64,000 bases of DNA, from NCBI GenBank assembly GCA_938008555.1, contig CALLKE010000179.1, positions 29,931 to 93,930 of the forward strand, in the 5' to 3' direction. Source of the stretch: an uncultured Pedobacter sp. (lineage in GTDB: Bacteria > Bacteroidota > Bacteroidia > Sphingobacteriales > Sphingobacteriaceae). The notes under the pieces were generated by a model, which was given only the letters and a program-made list of their open reading frames with translations, did no database searches and was not told the origin of the DNA. Shown here one piece after another: positions 46,349 through 55,735 of this stretch. Numbering within the stretch: the stretch's first letter is position 1; each line of letters starts with the position of its first letter. The translations under genes and the position numbers were made by a program.

Positions 46349-47575
46349 ATGGATTATCAAGTTTATACGCTTTCCAATGGCATTCGTCTGATACATGCTC
46401 CATCTTACTCCAATATATCGCATGCATGTATTTTAATCAACGCAGGTTCTCGTGATGAAGAATTACAGAAAAGTGGACTCGCACATTTTATTGAACACCT
46501 GCTTTTTAAACGCACTGAAAAACGAAATACTACTCAAATTCTCAATAGGCTAGAATTAGTAGGAGCTGACCTGAACGCATATACGACCAAAGAATATACC
46601 TGTATCCACGCTTCTTTTTTAAATCCACACCTCGAACGCGCGCTAGATTTGTTTGAGGACCTTGTTTTTCATTCCGTTTTTCCAGAGGATGAGATGTCAA
46701 AAGAAATGGATATTATTTTGGATGAAATTGCCTCCTATCAGGATCAGCCAGATGAGGCTATCAATGACGATTTTGATGATTTAATTTTTCAAGGGCATGC
46801 ACTGGGAAGAAATATTTTAGGAACTCCAGAAAGTGTCCAAGCACTAAAGCAGCAAGATATTTTCGATTTTATTCAATCAAATTATCGCACAGACGAAATT
46901 ATTGTGGGCATCTCTGGTCATTATGATTTCAAAAAACTGATCCACAAAGTGGACAAGCTTTTTAGAAAAACACCTAGAAACACATCCATTCATCATAGAC
47001 AAAGTCCTAATCATTATGCACCTCAAAAAAAACAACTAAAAAAAGCAATCAATCAAGCACACTGTGTTATTGGCACTCGCTCATATTCCGTTCATAGCCA
47101 GCAAAAGCTAAACTTCTTACTATTAAATAATCTTTTAGGTGGGCCTGGTATGAGCTCTCGATTGAATCTAGAAGTAAGAGAAAAGCATGGGATTGCTTAT
47201 AGTATTGAATCTAACTATACTCCTTTGAGCGATACAGGTATTTTCTCCATCTATTTCGGAACAGACGCCGAGAAAGTAGAAAAAGCACTCAAGCTCATTC
47301 ATCGCGAATTAAAAAAACTTCGAGATTGTGCGCTAGGAACAGTTCAACTACATCAGGCGAAACAAAAATTTATTGGGCAGATTGCCCTCGCAGAAGAAAA
47401 CCGAATGAGCGTATTGCTCTCGATATCAAAAAGTATGCTCGACTATGATCGTGTGGATTCTCTAGAAGAGATTTTTACAAAAATAAATGCAGTCACAAGC
47501 CATCAACTACTCGAAATAGCCAACGAAATGTTTGACCCCTCTCAGCTCAGTATGCTTCTTTTTGAACCAAAATAA
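46349..47575 (+). CDS. M16 family zinc peptidase, processing-protease type
   Basis: 408-residue single-copy M16B protease. HFIEH zinc motif near residue 47 in SGLAHFIEHLLFKRTEKRNT, followed by LNAYTTKEYTCIHA and the third ligand in EMDIILDEIASYQDQPDE. The C-terminal GGPGMSSRLNLEVREKHGIA is the substrate-binding half. No signal peptide: cytosolic. It ends two bases before the convergent acyltransferase stop (47578). Confidence 0.93.
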   Translation: MDYQVYTLSNGIRLIHAPSYSNISHACILINAGSRDEELQKSGLAHFIEHLLFKRTEKRNTTQILNRLELVGADLNAYTTKEYTCIHASFLNPHLERALDLFEDLVFHSVFPEDEMSKEMDIILDEIASYQDQPDEAINDDFDDLIFQGHALGRNILGTPESVQALKQQDIFDFIQSNYRTDEIIVGISGHYDFKKLIHKVDKLFRKTPRNTSIHHRQSPNHYAPQKKQLKKAINQAHCVIGTRSYSVHSQQKLNFLLLNNLLGGPGMSSRLNLEVREKHGIAYSIESNYTPLSDTGIFSIYFGTDAEKVEKALKLIHRELKKLRDCALGTVQLHQAKQKFIGQIALAEENRMSVLLSISKSMLDYDRVDSLEEIFTKINAVTSHQLLEIANEMFDPSQLSMLLFEPK

Positions 47576-47577
47576 GC

Positions 47578-49329
47578 TTAGAGGTTGTTCCCTAATTTCT
47601 CTAATATTTCCCTAGGGATTTCTTGCAAATCAAGCACCAAAAAGCCATCTAAACTATCTGAGAATTTAGGGTCAATATTAAAGCAGATAATCTTTGCATT
47701 TAAAGAAATATACTGACGAAGTAGTACCGGTATTTTACGATTTTTTGTTTCTATTTCGGAAATAATGCTATCCAAAGTTTTCAATCCATCTCCTGATTCC
47801 AATAACAAGTCGGCATCTATTTTTGAAAAATCTACTTTAAACTTTTTACGCGGTTTAACATACTTGGCAAGCTTATGATCAAAATGATTTTTATTAATAA
47901 AATCAACAATCAGCGATTTGGAGAACTTAGAAAAATGGTTACTAATACTGACAGGACCAATTAAATAACGATACTGAGGATTATCCATCAAATATTTTAG
48001 AATCCCTTTCCAGAGCAAGAAAAGGGGCAATGGTTTTAATTGGTATTCTTTCCGTATCCAAGATCTGCCTAACTCTAAACTTTGTTGCATTATCGGATAT
48101 AAGGAAGGCTTTATTTTGAAAAGCTCGCTCAGATAAAAACCAGTCCTCCCCATACTGTAAAATATTTCATCACCTTTTCCAAAACGATATGCACCAACAA
48201 CCATTTTAGCATCTCGGTCCCAAATGAACAAATGATTGTAGTAAATGTCATATTTATCTAAATCTTGTTTTTTGTTTGTTCCTTCGCCTACCTCCCTAAA
48301 AGTGATTTCCCTTAATCTTCCTATTTCTTTGATAATGTTGGGGATTTTTGAAGCTGGAGCAATGTAGAGTTCATAGCTTTTCTCTGTCCATATTTTACAG
48401 TCCTGTAATTGCTCGACCTCTACCGTCAGTGCGTCAACAGAAATGGGGCTTATAATCGCCTCTTGTCTTCTCTGAATTCTAAATAAGCTACGTGGGCTAA
48501 ATATTTTTTTCTCGTCCTCAAGTCCAGCACCCAAAGCATATGTTTTGGCTCTCAAATAGTTGAGCAATTGTGTAGTATTGCTACGATCAGGAATATCTTG
48601 AACAGAAATTGGTTTCCCAATACGTACCCGAATCATATGCCCTTGCTTATTAAAAAGCTCAGAAGGTAATTTGGCAGTTCGTAAAGTTGGATGAATTAAG
48701 CTTAGTAGGTTAAACAATAAACCATTATTCCCATGAAAGTAAACCGGAACTACGGGCACATTCGCTTTTTCAATAAGCTTACCTACTACAGGATGCCATA
48801 ATTTATCTGTTACCTGCTGCTTCTTTATTTGATAAGTAGAAACCTCTCCAGCAGGAAATATCCCAATAGGAGTTCCTTTCTGCAATAATTCAAGCGTATG
48901 CTTGATCCCACTAATACTAGAAGAATGCTCTATATTTTCGAAGGGATTCACTGCAATAAAGTACTTGCTCAGATTAGGTATCTTTTTTAGCAAAAAATTA
49001 GCCATCATCCTCGCATCAGGCCGCACTGTACACAATAGCTTTAACAGAACTAAACCTTCAACACCTCCATACGGATGATTGGCTATTGCAATAAATGCTC
49101 CTTCTTTTGGAATATTTTTTAGTTCATTTTGATCAAAAGAAACACTTACCCCTATAAGTTGAAGTATTTTATCGATAAAACTAATATCATGTAAATGATG
49201 TGCCTTTTTAAACACTTCGTTCACCTCATTTATTTTCATGATTTCCATCAAAAACGATGCTAACCCAGGCATAGGAACTTTATCCAAGTTGATCGCTTTG
49301 GCGAAATCTTCTTTAGTAATGATTTCCAT
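47578..49329 (-). CDS. OlsF-like double acyltransferase
   Basis: 583 residues with two acyltransferase parts. N-terminal PlsC-like domain (about 60-270): AIANHPYGGVEGLVLL (Glu where HxxxxD-type enzymes have Asp), GIFPAGEVSTYQ, NVPVVPVYFHGNNG. C-terminal GNAT/hemolysin-like domain (about 320-560): REITFREVGEGTNKKQDLDK, ELGRSWIRKEYQLKPLPLFLLWKGI and QYRYLIGPVSIS. This order matches OlsF, the bifunctional N- and O-acyltransferase of ornithine lipids; the aminolipid made here is inferred, and glycine lipid or other is possible. No signal. Confidence 0.8.
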   Translation of the reverse strand: MEIITKEDFAKAINLDKVPMPGLASFLMEIMKINEVNEVFKKAHHLHDISFIDKILQLIGVSVSFDQNELKNIPKEGAFIAIANHPYGGVEGLVLLKLLCTVRPDARMMANFLLKKIPNLSKYFIAVNPFENIEHSSSISGIKHTLELLQKGTPIGIFPAGEVSTYQIKKQQVTDKLWHPVVGKLIEKANVPVVPVYFHGNNGLLFNLLSLIHPTLRTAKLPSELFNKQGHMIRVRIGKPISVQDIPDRSNTTQLLNYLRAKTYALGAGLEDEKKIFSPRSLFRIQRRQEAIISPISVDALTVEVEQLQDCKIWTEKSYELYIAPASKIPNIIKEIGRLREITFREVGEGTNKKQDLDKYDIYYNHLFIWDRDAKMVVGAYRFGKGDEIFYSMGRTGFYLSELFKIKPSLYPIMQQSLELGRSWIRKEYQLKPLPLFLLWKGILKYLMDNPQYRYLIGPVSISNHFSKFSKSLIVDFINKNHFDHKLAKYVKPRKKFKVDFSKIDADLLLESGDGLKTLDSIISEIETKNRKIPVLLRQYISLNAKIICFNIDPKFSDSLDGFLVLDLQEIPREILEKLGNNL

Positions 49330-49506
49330 CTTGTGCCCCCCTTCGTGTTTATTTTAGTACTTTGCTTACAAAATTATCGATTATATTTAGGATTTGAGGA
49401 GCCTAAATGAAAGCATAAAATGACCATCGCGAAACAACTTCCACATTACCGATTAAAAACATAAAGAGTTTAGTCTTCGTTCACATTAAAGGCTAAAAAT
49501 CAATAA

Positions 49507-50433
49507 TTGTGTATGAGTAACCCCCTAAAAACCTATTTCAATTTCTCTAAAAAAGAGTACAACGGCATTCTTATTTTATGCTTATTCATTGCAATTATTG
49601 TCCTAAGTCCTACTATATATCAAGTATTTAAAAGACCCACTGTTTATGAATTTGATCAGTTTAAACAAGAAATAGAAGCATTTAAAGCATCTGCTCGAAA
49701 AGAAAAGAAATATGATTTTAGAGATCAAAAAAGTGATATCGAAGGAAGAGGAATTAAATCCACTTATTTTAAATTCGACCCGAACAGACTACCCGAAGAG
49801 CAGTGGCGGAAACTGGGTTTATCAGATCGTCAAATCAATGTGATTAAAAATTATGAGTCAAAAGGAGGACACTTTTATAAAAAAGAAGACCTAAAAAAAA
49901 TATACTCTATTAAACCCACCCAGTATGCTCAATTAGAGCCATATATTTCCATTCAATTACCCCAATCAGCAACAAGCCACTCATCCGCAAACGATTTTAA
50001 CTCAAATCAAAATTCAAAATCGAAAGACACACCGGTCATAGTAAACATAAACGAGGCAGATTCCTCAAAACTAGAAACGATACGAGGAATAGGTCCAGCA
50101 TTTGCTTCACGAATTATTAAGTACAGAAATCGTTTGGGTGGTTTTCACAGTAAAGAGCAATTACGTGAAGTATATGGCCTGGATTCTATCAAGTATGAGC
50201 AAATTAAACCCCAAATAAGCTTATCGGGTAGCGTTCGAAAAATAAACATCAACACAACTACTTTCAATGAGCTCAAGATGCACCCATATTTAAATTATAA
50301 ACAGATAAATGCCATCATTCAATACCGCAAGCAACATGGGGATTATAAAGACATTGATGACCTAAGCAAAATTGTCATTCTAAACCCCCAATTTTTACGT
50401 AAAATTGCTCCCTATGTTAGCTTTAATGATTAA
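49507..50433 (+). CDS. Helix-hairpin-helix protein with one membrane anchor
   Basis: 308 residues, a single N-terminal membrane helix (about 19-37, ILILCLFIAIIVLSPTIY), then three ComEA-like helix-hairpin-helix units: about 90-150 (DRQINVIKNYESKGGHFYKK), about 175-240 (NINEADSSKLETIRGIGPAF, GFHSKEQLREVYGLDS) and about 245-308 (KININTTTFNELKMHPYLNY). Such proteins bind DNA in competence or nucleoid functions; here the job is unknown. Confidence 0.85.
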   Translation: MCMSNPLKTYFNFSKKEYNGILILCLFIAIIVLSPTIYQVFKRPTVYEFDQFKQEIEAFKASARKEKKYDFRDQKSDIEGRGIKSTYFKFDPNRLPEEQWRKLGLSDRQINVIKNYESKGGHFYKKEDLKKIYSIKPTQYAQLEPYISIQLPQSATSHSSANDFNSNQNSKSKDTPVIVNINEADSSKLETIRGIGPAFASRIIKYRNRLGGFHSKEQLREVYGLDSIKYEQIKPQISLSGSVRKININTTTFNELKMHPYLNYKQINAIIQYRKQHGDYKDIDDLSKIVILNPQFLRKIAPYVSFND

Positions 50434-50686
50434 TTTTTTTAAGCTAACATTCATATAAAGAATAAAAATTATTTCTTTTAAATTTCAATAAATTAAAAAT
50501 TATTTAAAATAAGATTAATATTTTAAAAAAAATTCGTAATTTTACTAAAGCAGATCCCTCTTTCATACTGCTCTATAAACCACTTAAATGTGATTCAAAT
50601 ACACTATTTTACATGAGTTTGGCCAAATGCTTAGATTAAAAATTGCATCATATATATATTTCATAAAAAGAAATAAAATATAAACT

Positions 50687-52468
50687 ATGAAGCCGGATCA
50701 TTTCAACGACTTTAACAACATACAGGTTGCAAAACTCCCAAACCACTTAAAAAAATTTACAGTGGAGCAACATTATGATCATTATACCCCACTCGATCAT
50801 GCCGTATGGAGATATGTCATGCGTCAAAATTATAGCTATTTGAAAGATATCGCCTATTACCCATATATACCTGGTTTGCAAGCCGCAGGGTTAAGCATTG
50901 AAAAAATACCTCATTTGCAAGAAATGAATGACTCGCTAGGTAAAATTGGCTGGGGGGCAGTCACTGTAGACGGATTCATTCCACCGGCTGCTTTCATGGA
51001 ATATCAAGCTTATCGCGTTCTGGTCATTGCAGCTGACATCCGGCAATTAGAGCATATTGAATATACACCTGCACCTGATATCATTCACGAATCAGCAGGA
51101 CATGCTCCCATTATTGCAGATTCGGATTATAACGCTTATTTAAGTCACTTTGGATCCATTGGTACAAAAGCCATCTTTTCTGCAAAAGATTTTGAATTAT
51201 ATGAAGCAATACGTGAGCTTTCTATACTGAAAGAAATGCCGGATGCTCAGGCTTCGGCTATACAGAATGCCGAAAAAAAGGTGGCCTCATGCCAAGCAAA
51301 TTTAGGAGAACCCTCAGAAATGGCTTTACTAAGTCGATTGCATTGGTGGACCGTAGAGTACGGGCTGATTGGCTCGCTCGAAAATCCAAAAATCTATGGA
51401 GCCGGTCTACTTTCTTCCATTGGTGAAAGTGCAAATTGCATGAGCCCAGGTGTAAAAAAGCTTTTATATACACTAGACGCCGTTAACTATCCTTTCGACA
51501 TTACAAAGCCACAGCCACAACTTTTTGTAACCCCTACCTTCCAAAATCTGATCAACGTATTGGAACAATTTACAGAAACGATGGCTTTTCGCCATGGCGG
51601 ACAGAAGGGTCTTGTAAAAGCAATAGCATGCAAAAATGTATGTACCGCGGTTTATAGTTCGGGGATACAGGTTTCAGGGGTTTTTACAGAAATGGAAGTA
51701 GACCACAAGGCCGATGTCACTTTTATTAAAGTACAGGGCCCAACAGCTCTATCCTTCGATTACAAACAACTACCAAAGCATGATAAATCTTATCATAAAG
51801 ATGGATTCTCTTCTCCAGTGGGACGACTAAAAGAATCTCAAAAAGCATTAGAAGACTTTTCTTTAGTTGAGCTAAAAGATAAAGGTATTGAAGCCGATAA
51901 GGCTGTCGTCATGCATTTCGAAAGTGGAATACTTGTTAGCGGGATAGTCAACCACATTGAATATCAAAAAAACAAAATCATACTAATCAGTTTTTCTGAT
52001 TGCACGGTCAAAAGTGCTAACGGCCAAGTGCTATTTGAACCCTCATGGGGTATCTATGATATGGCTGTTGGTGAAAAAATTATTTCCGTTTTTTGTGGTG
52101 CCGCTGATAAAGATGCTTTTGAAGAAAAGTCTTTCATCTCTAAAACAGTCACATATCACCCTACTTATGATGAAGAAACAAAACAATATCACAGCTTATT
52201 CCAAACAGTACGTGATTGTCGCGAAAAACACAGCAATTACGAACAGCTTCCTTTCGTTTGGAATCAGTTAAAAAATAATTTTTCGAACGATTGGCTATGT
52301 GCCATGGAAATTTTGGAATTACTTGATCAAGAAAACATGATGCCTCAAGTTACGGAAGAAATTAAATTGTATTTAAAACTAAAAGCAGAGAAAAATCCCG
52401 AAAAAAGAAAGCTCATTCAAGATGGTTTTTACCTAATCAAAAAATCAAGTCAATCAATTAACCACTAA
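50687..52468 (+). CDS. phhA: Aromatic amino acid hydroxylase, long form
   Basis: 593-residue tetrahydropterin-dependent hydroxylase (probably Phe to Tyr). Iron ligands His134 and His139 (HESAGHAPI) and Glu224 (TVEYGLIG). The catalytic domain fills about 1-300; a second part of about 290 residues with no match to the short bacterial PhhA follows, seen in several Bacteroidota. The His-Glu gap is larger than in short PhhA because of a helical insert (EAIRELSILKEMPDAQAS). Its stop is 12 nt before the SDR gene, so they share an operon. No pterin dehydratase in the window. Confidence 0.93.
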   Translation: MKPDHFNDFNNIQVAKLPNHLKKFTVEQHYDHYTPLDHAVWRYVMRQNYSYLKDIAYYPYIPGLQAAGLSIEKIPHLQEMNDSLGKIGWGAVTVDGFIPPAAFMEYQAYRVLVIAADIRQLEHIEYTPAPDIIHESAGHAPIIADSDYNAYLSHFGSIGTKAIFSAKDFELYEAIRELSILKEMPDAQASAIQNAEKKVASCQANLGEPSEMALLSRLHWWTVEYGLIGSLENPKIYGAGLLSSIGESANCMSPGVKKLLYTLDAVNYPFDITKPQPQLFVTPTFQNLINVLEQFTETMAFRHGGQKGLVKAIACKNVCTAVYSSGIQVSGVFTEMEVDHKADVTFIKVQGPTALSFDYKQLPKHDKSYHKDGFSSPVGRLKESQKALEDFSLVELKDKGIEADKAVVMHFESGILVSGIVNHIEYQKNKIILISFSDCTVKSANGQVLFEPSWGIYDMAVGEKIISVFCGAADKDAFEEKSFISKTVTYHPTYDEETKQYHSLFQTVRDCREKHSNYEQLPFVWNQLKNNFSNDWLCAMEILELLDQENMMPQVTEEIKLYLKLKAEKNPEKRKLIQDGFYLIKKSSQSINH

Positions 52469-52480
52469 GTATAGAAGGAT

Positions 52481-53188
52481 ATGAACATATTAGTTACAGG
52501 AGCCAGTAGTGGCGTTGGTTTTGAAGCTGTTTTAGAATTTATTTTAAACAGCGAGAACAAAGTGATAGCATTAGCTCGTTCTGAAGAAAAGTTGCGTAAG
52601 CTTCATAAAATTGCAAAAAAACTAAATCCAGAATGCACAATCCATCCAAAAGCATTTGACATCATTCACGATGATTATGATACCAAGCTAATTCCATTTC
52701 TCAAAAAGTACATGGGTTCCGTTGATATACTCATTAACAATGCCGGCTCATTAGTCAATAAACCTTTTGAGGAATTATCTCAGCTTGATTTTGTTGATAT
52801 GTTGCAGTATAATTTTTTAGGTCATGTAAAAATGATCCAGCATATGTTGCCATATGCAAATGAAAATGCACATATCGTTAATATAGGTAGCATGGGTGGT
52901 TTTCAAGGAAGCGTTAAGTTTCCTGGATTAGTGGCTTATTCTGCAAGCAAAGCAGCATTACATAGTTTAACTGAATGTTTGGCTACAGAGCTCAATGATT
53001 ACAAAGAAATAAAAGTAAACTGCCTAGCACTAGGTTCAGCACAAACAGAAATGTTAGAAGAGGCCTTTCCAGATTATAAATCACCCGTAACAGCGTCTGA
53101 GATGGGTAAGTTCATTGCAGACTTTGCTTTATCTGGACATAAATTTTTTAACGGAAAGGTGATTCCTGTTGCCATAACAACACCATAA
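52481..53188 (+). CDS. SDR family oxidoreductase
   Basis: 235-residue short-chain dehydrogenase: ILVTGASSGVGFEAVLEF cofactor loop, DILINNAGSLVNKPFEEL, catalytic Tyr-Lys in VAYSASKAALHSLTE. It follows the hydroxylase by 12 nt. Classical SDRs include dihydropteridine reductases, so a pterin-recycling role would fit its neighbour, but this rests on position only. Confidence 0.88.
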   Translation: MNILVTGASSGVGFEAVLEFILNSENKVIALARSEEKLRKLHKIAKKLNPECTIHPKAFDIIHDDYDTKLIPFLKKYMGSVDILINNAGSLVNKPFEELSQLDFVDMLQYNFLGHVKMIQHMLPYANENAHIVNIGSMGGFQGSVKFPGLVAYSASKAALHSLTECLATELNDYKEIKVNCLALGSAQTEMLEEAFPDYKSPVTASEMGKFIADFALSGHKFFNGKVIPVAITTP

Positions 53189-53212
53189 TGGTATACAAAT
53201 TCATAATTGAAT

Positions 53213-53260
53213 TTTAAAATAAACCCAGCTGCGATGAAGAGAAGCTGGGTTTATTTTAAA
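53213..53260. terminator. Terminator between SDR gene and ssb
   Basis: Perfect 18-nt arms (53213-53230 and 53243-53260, core AAACCCAGCT/AGCTGGGTTT) with a 12-nt loop and A/T flanks on both sides. It lies between convergent genes and can serve both. Confidence 0.85.
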
Positions 53261-53273
53261 ACATATATATCGT

Positions 53274-53609
53274 CTACTTACCTCCTAATAAAACAATCTC
53301 ATTCACAACAACTTCAGTAACGTATCTCTTAGTGCCATCTTTAGCTTCGTAACTGTGCGATGTTAGCTTACCTTCAACAGATATTTCTTTGCCTTTTTGA
53401 ATATATTTTTCGGCTAAATCAGCTTGCTTTCCCCAAAAAACTAACTGATGCCATTGAGTTTGTTCTACCTTTTCATTATTAACATTTCGATAGCTCTCAT
53501 TCGTAGCAATACTTAAACGAGCGATCTTCTTCTCATCGCCAATTACTCTTACTTCGGGATCATTTCCTACAAAACCCATTAAACGGACACTATTTTTTAA
53601 CGTACTCAT
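53274..53609 (-). CDS. ssb: Single-stranded DNA-binding protein
   Basis: 111-residue OB-fold protein: VRLMGFVGNDPEVRVIGDEK, IARLSIATNESYRN, QWHQLVFWGKQADLAEKYIQ and GKEISVEGKLTSHSYEA. It lacks the acidic C-terminal tip (DDDIPF) that recruits partners, so it is the short form; it may be a secondary copy. Confidence 0.93.
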   Translation of the reverse strand: MSTLKNSVRLMGFVGNDPEVRVIGDEKKIARLSIATNESYRNVNNEKVEQTQWHQLVFWGKQADLAEKYIQKGKEISVEGKLTSHSYEAKDGTKRYVTEVVVNEIVLLGGK

Positions 53610-53772
53610 TTGTTTAAAATTTTAATTATTAAATCATTTTACTAATTATTGCAGCAAATATGGACGCATCCTCAAAAAGAGTTGGCTACTAAATAATTCT
53701 AATCGAATAATATCGTTTATAAACGTTTAAAATAAACACAAACTAAACCACCTATCGTATAACACAGTATTT

Positions 53773-54138
53773 ATGACTGAAAATAGAACATGCTTAGACT
53801 GTAATGAAATCGTCCGAGGGAGAACAGATAAAAAATTTTGTAATGATCAGTGTCGCAACAATTATAACAATCAACGAAATACGGATACACTACTAGTCCG
53901 CAGTACGAATACCATCTTACGCAAGAATAGACGCATTTTAGAAGAATTAAACCCAACAGGCAAAACCAAAGTTTCGAAGAAAAAACTACAGACAAAAGGA
54001 TTCAATTTTGACTACATCACCCGTGTTTATCAAACCCAAACCAATACAACATATCGTTTTTGCTATGAATATGGGTATTTGACACTCAATAACGATGAGA
54101 TTCTATTAGTTAGAAAAGAAATTGATTTTGGAAAATAA
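53773..54138 (+). CDS. Small zinc-ribbon protein
   Basis: 121 residues. Residues about 7-30 hold CLDCNEIVRGRTDKKFCNDQ followed by CRNNY, a CxxC...CxxxC zinc ribbon like DUF2116 proteins. The rest is basic with FCYEYGYLTLNNDEILLVRK at the end. A DNA- or RNA-binding role is likely but unknown. 32 nt before the nitroreductase. Confidence 0.75.
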   Translation: MTENRTCLDCNEIVRGRTDKKFCNDQCRNNYNNQRNTDTLLVRSTNTILRKNRRILEELNPTGKTKVSKKKLQTKGFNFDYITRVYQTQTNTTYRFCYEYGYLTLNNDEILLVRKEIDFGK

Positions 54139-54170
54139 TTTTTATCATAGTTCACATTTAAAACACAGAC

Positions 54171-54926
54171 ATGGAATCAATCGTCAAATCTATTTTAGAT
54201 CACGCCTCAGTTAGAAGCTATGATAACACCAAAAAAATTCCAAAAACACAATTAGAATCCATTATTAATTGTGCTAGAGTTTCACCAACATCAAGTAATG
54301 GGCAAGCTTTAACCATTATTAATATTCAGGACGCTGAAATAAGAAAACAAATTGCCGCGCTCGCCTTTAAGCAACAACATATTATAGACTGTTCTGATTT
54401 CTTAATATTCATCATGGATTTTAACAAAATCGACATCGCACTTAAAAAACATCATAAAGTTCTCAAAATCCAAGAAAGTGTAGAATCCATATTAGTAGGT
54501 TCTGTTGATATTGGCATCGCTTTAGGAACCGCTATTGTCGTAGCCGAAAGCATGGGCTTGGGAACTGTTCCTATAGGAGCTATAAGAAATGCTCCTTCAG
54601 AAATAGCTAAGATTTTAGAATTACCACAAAATACATTTCCTGTTGTAGGTCTATGCATTGGATATATTAAAGGGACTAAAAATCAGGTAAAGCCCAAAAT
54701 GCCTCTAGAAGGATATATGCTCTATAATAAATATGATCAAACTGCCATCAAAGAAAGTATAAGTAGGTATGACGAAATTATGGCTGATTATTTTTCAACA
54801 CGAGGCGAATCAGAAGTGGTAGAAAAGATGGACTGGAGTGGGCGAGTAGCACACATTTATGATCATGTATACTACCCAACTGTGCATCAATCACTCATAA
54901 AAAAAGGGTTTTCTAATGATAAATAA
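54171..54926 (+). CDS. NfsA-like NADPH nitroreductase
   Basis: 251-residue FMN-dependent nitroreductase: HASVRSYDNTKKIPKTQLES and CARVSPTSSNGQALTIIN at the FMN site, VAESMGLGTVPIGAIRN, PVVGLCIGYIKG. The length and LSRYDEIMADYFSTR C-terminus fit the oxygen-insensitive NfsA group. Confidence 0.92.
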   Translation: MESIVKSILDHASVRSYDNTKKIPKTQLESIINCARVSPTSSNGQALTIINIQDAEIRKQIAALAFKQQHIIDCSDFLIFIMDFNKIDIALKKHHKVLKIQESVESILVGSVDIGIALGTAIVVAESMGLGTVPIGAIRNAPSEIAKILELPQNTFPVVGLCIGYIKGTKNQVKPKMPLEGYMLYNKYDQTAIKESISRYDEIMADYFSTRGESEVVEKMDWSGRVAHIYDHVYYPTVHQSLIKKGFSNDK

Positions 54927-54966
54927 TCTTCACTTTGTTAATCTGATCAAAGGTTGATTCACCTAT

Positions 54967-55605
54967 CTATCCAACCACATAACTAATCATATACCTTTCA
55001 AATTTTTCAAAATAGACTGAAAAGTGTCTATTCGCATTATTAATCAATAAATGTCCTTCAATTTCGCCTCGTTCCTGATACGAAAATGGTCTTAGTAAAA
55101 TATTATTCAATAAAGAAACTCCGCGTTTGCCATGAAGCTTATAAATGGCTTCCTTCGCACACCAGCAAGCGTATAAATGTTCTACCTGATGTATTTGATC
55201 AATAAAAGAAAGCTCTTGTATGGACAAAAATTTAGCCGCCAATTCGATTATTTTAGGATTCATCCGCTCAAGATCGATACCGACTTCACTTTGATCACTA
55301 ATCATAACGGCAGCATAATCAAAAGAGTGGCTAATGGAAATATGTTTCGAAAAATTAGCTAAAAAGGGTTTGCCCTCATCATCCGACCTACAATCAATAT
55401 AGCTATCAGTGCCCAACATCGTTCGTAATAATACACGGGAACTAATCCACTGAATTTTTCGTTTGTCAAGATGGATAGATTGTAAAAAAGCCTCTTCTCG
55501 CTCCTTTAATTGTAGTTTAGACTGAAGTTCAGCCATTGACTCCTGTATTTTCCAAATACCGAAGGAAGCATGTGAATCAATTTGCTTTTGATAAATAAGC
55601 GCCAT
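54967..55605 (-). CDS. 4'-phosphopantetheinyl transferase
   Basis: 212-residue Sfp-superfamily enzyme that loads carrier proteins with phosphopantetheine. Motifs VGIDLERMNPKI (Mg site) and WCAKEAIYKLHGKRG, plus ISISHSFDYAAV. The Sfp-like length suggests acting on secondary-metabolite or fatty-acid carriers; no such cluster is nearby. Confidence 0.92.
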   Translation of the reverse strand: MALIYQKQIDSHASFGIWKIQESMAELQSKLQLKEREEAFLQSIHLDKRKIQWISSRVLLRTMLGTDSYIDCRSDDEGKPFLANFSKHISISHSFDYAAVMISDQSEVGIDLERMNPKIIELAAKFLSIQELSFIDQIHQVEHLYACWCAKEAIYKLHGKRGVSLLNNILLRPFSYQERGEIEGHLLINNANRHFSVYFEKFERYMISYVVG

Positions 55606-55735
55606 TGTGGTTTATTAAATATAGGAGCACTTGTGACTATCGTGTAAGTATAATTCTCTTTGGTGATCTGCGTGAACAATGATAGGGAAAAGCCCACAGT
55701 GATGAATTATTTACTTCATATTTTTACCAAACAAT

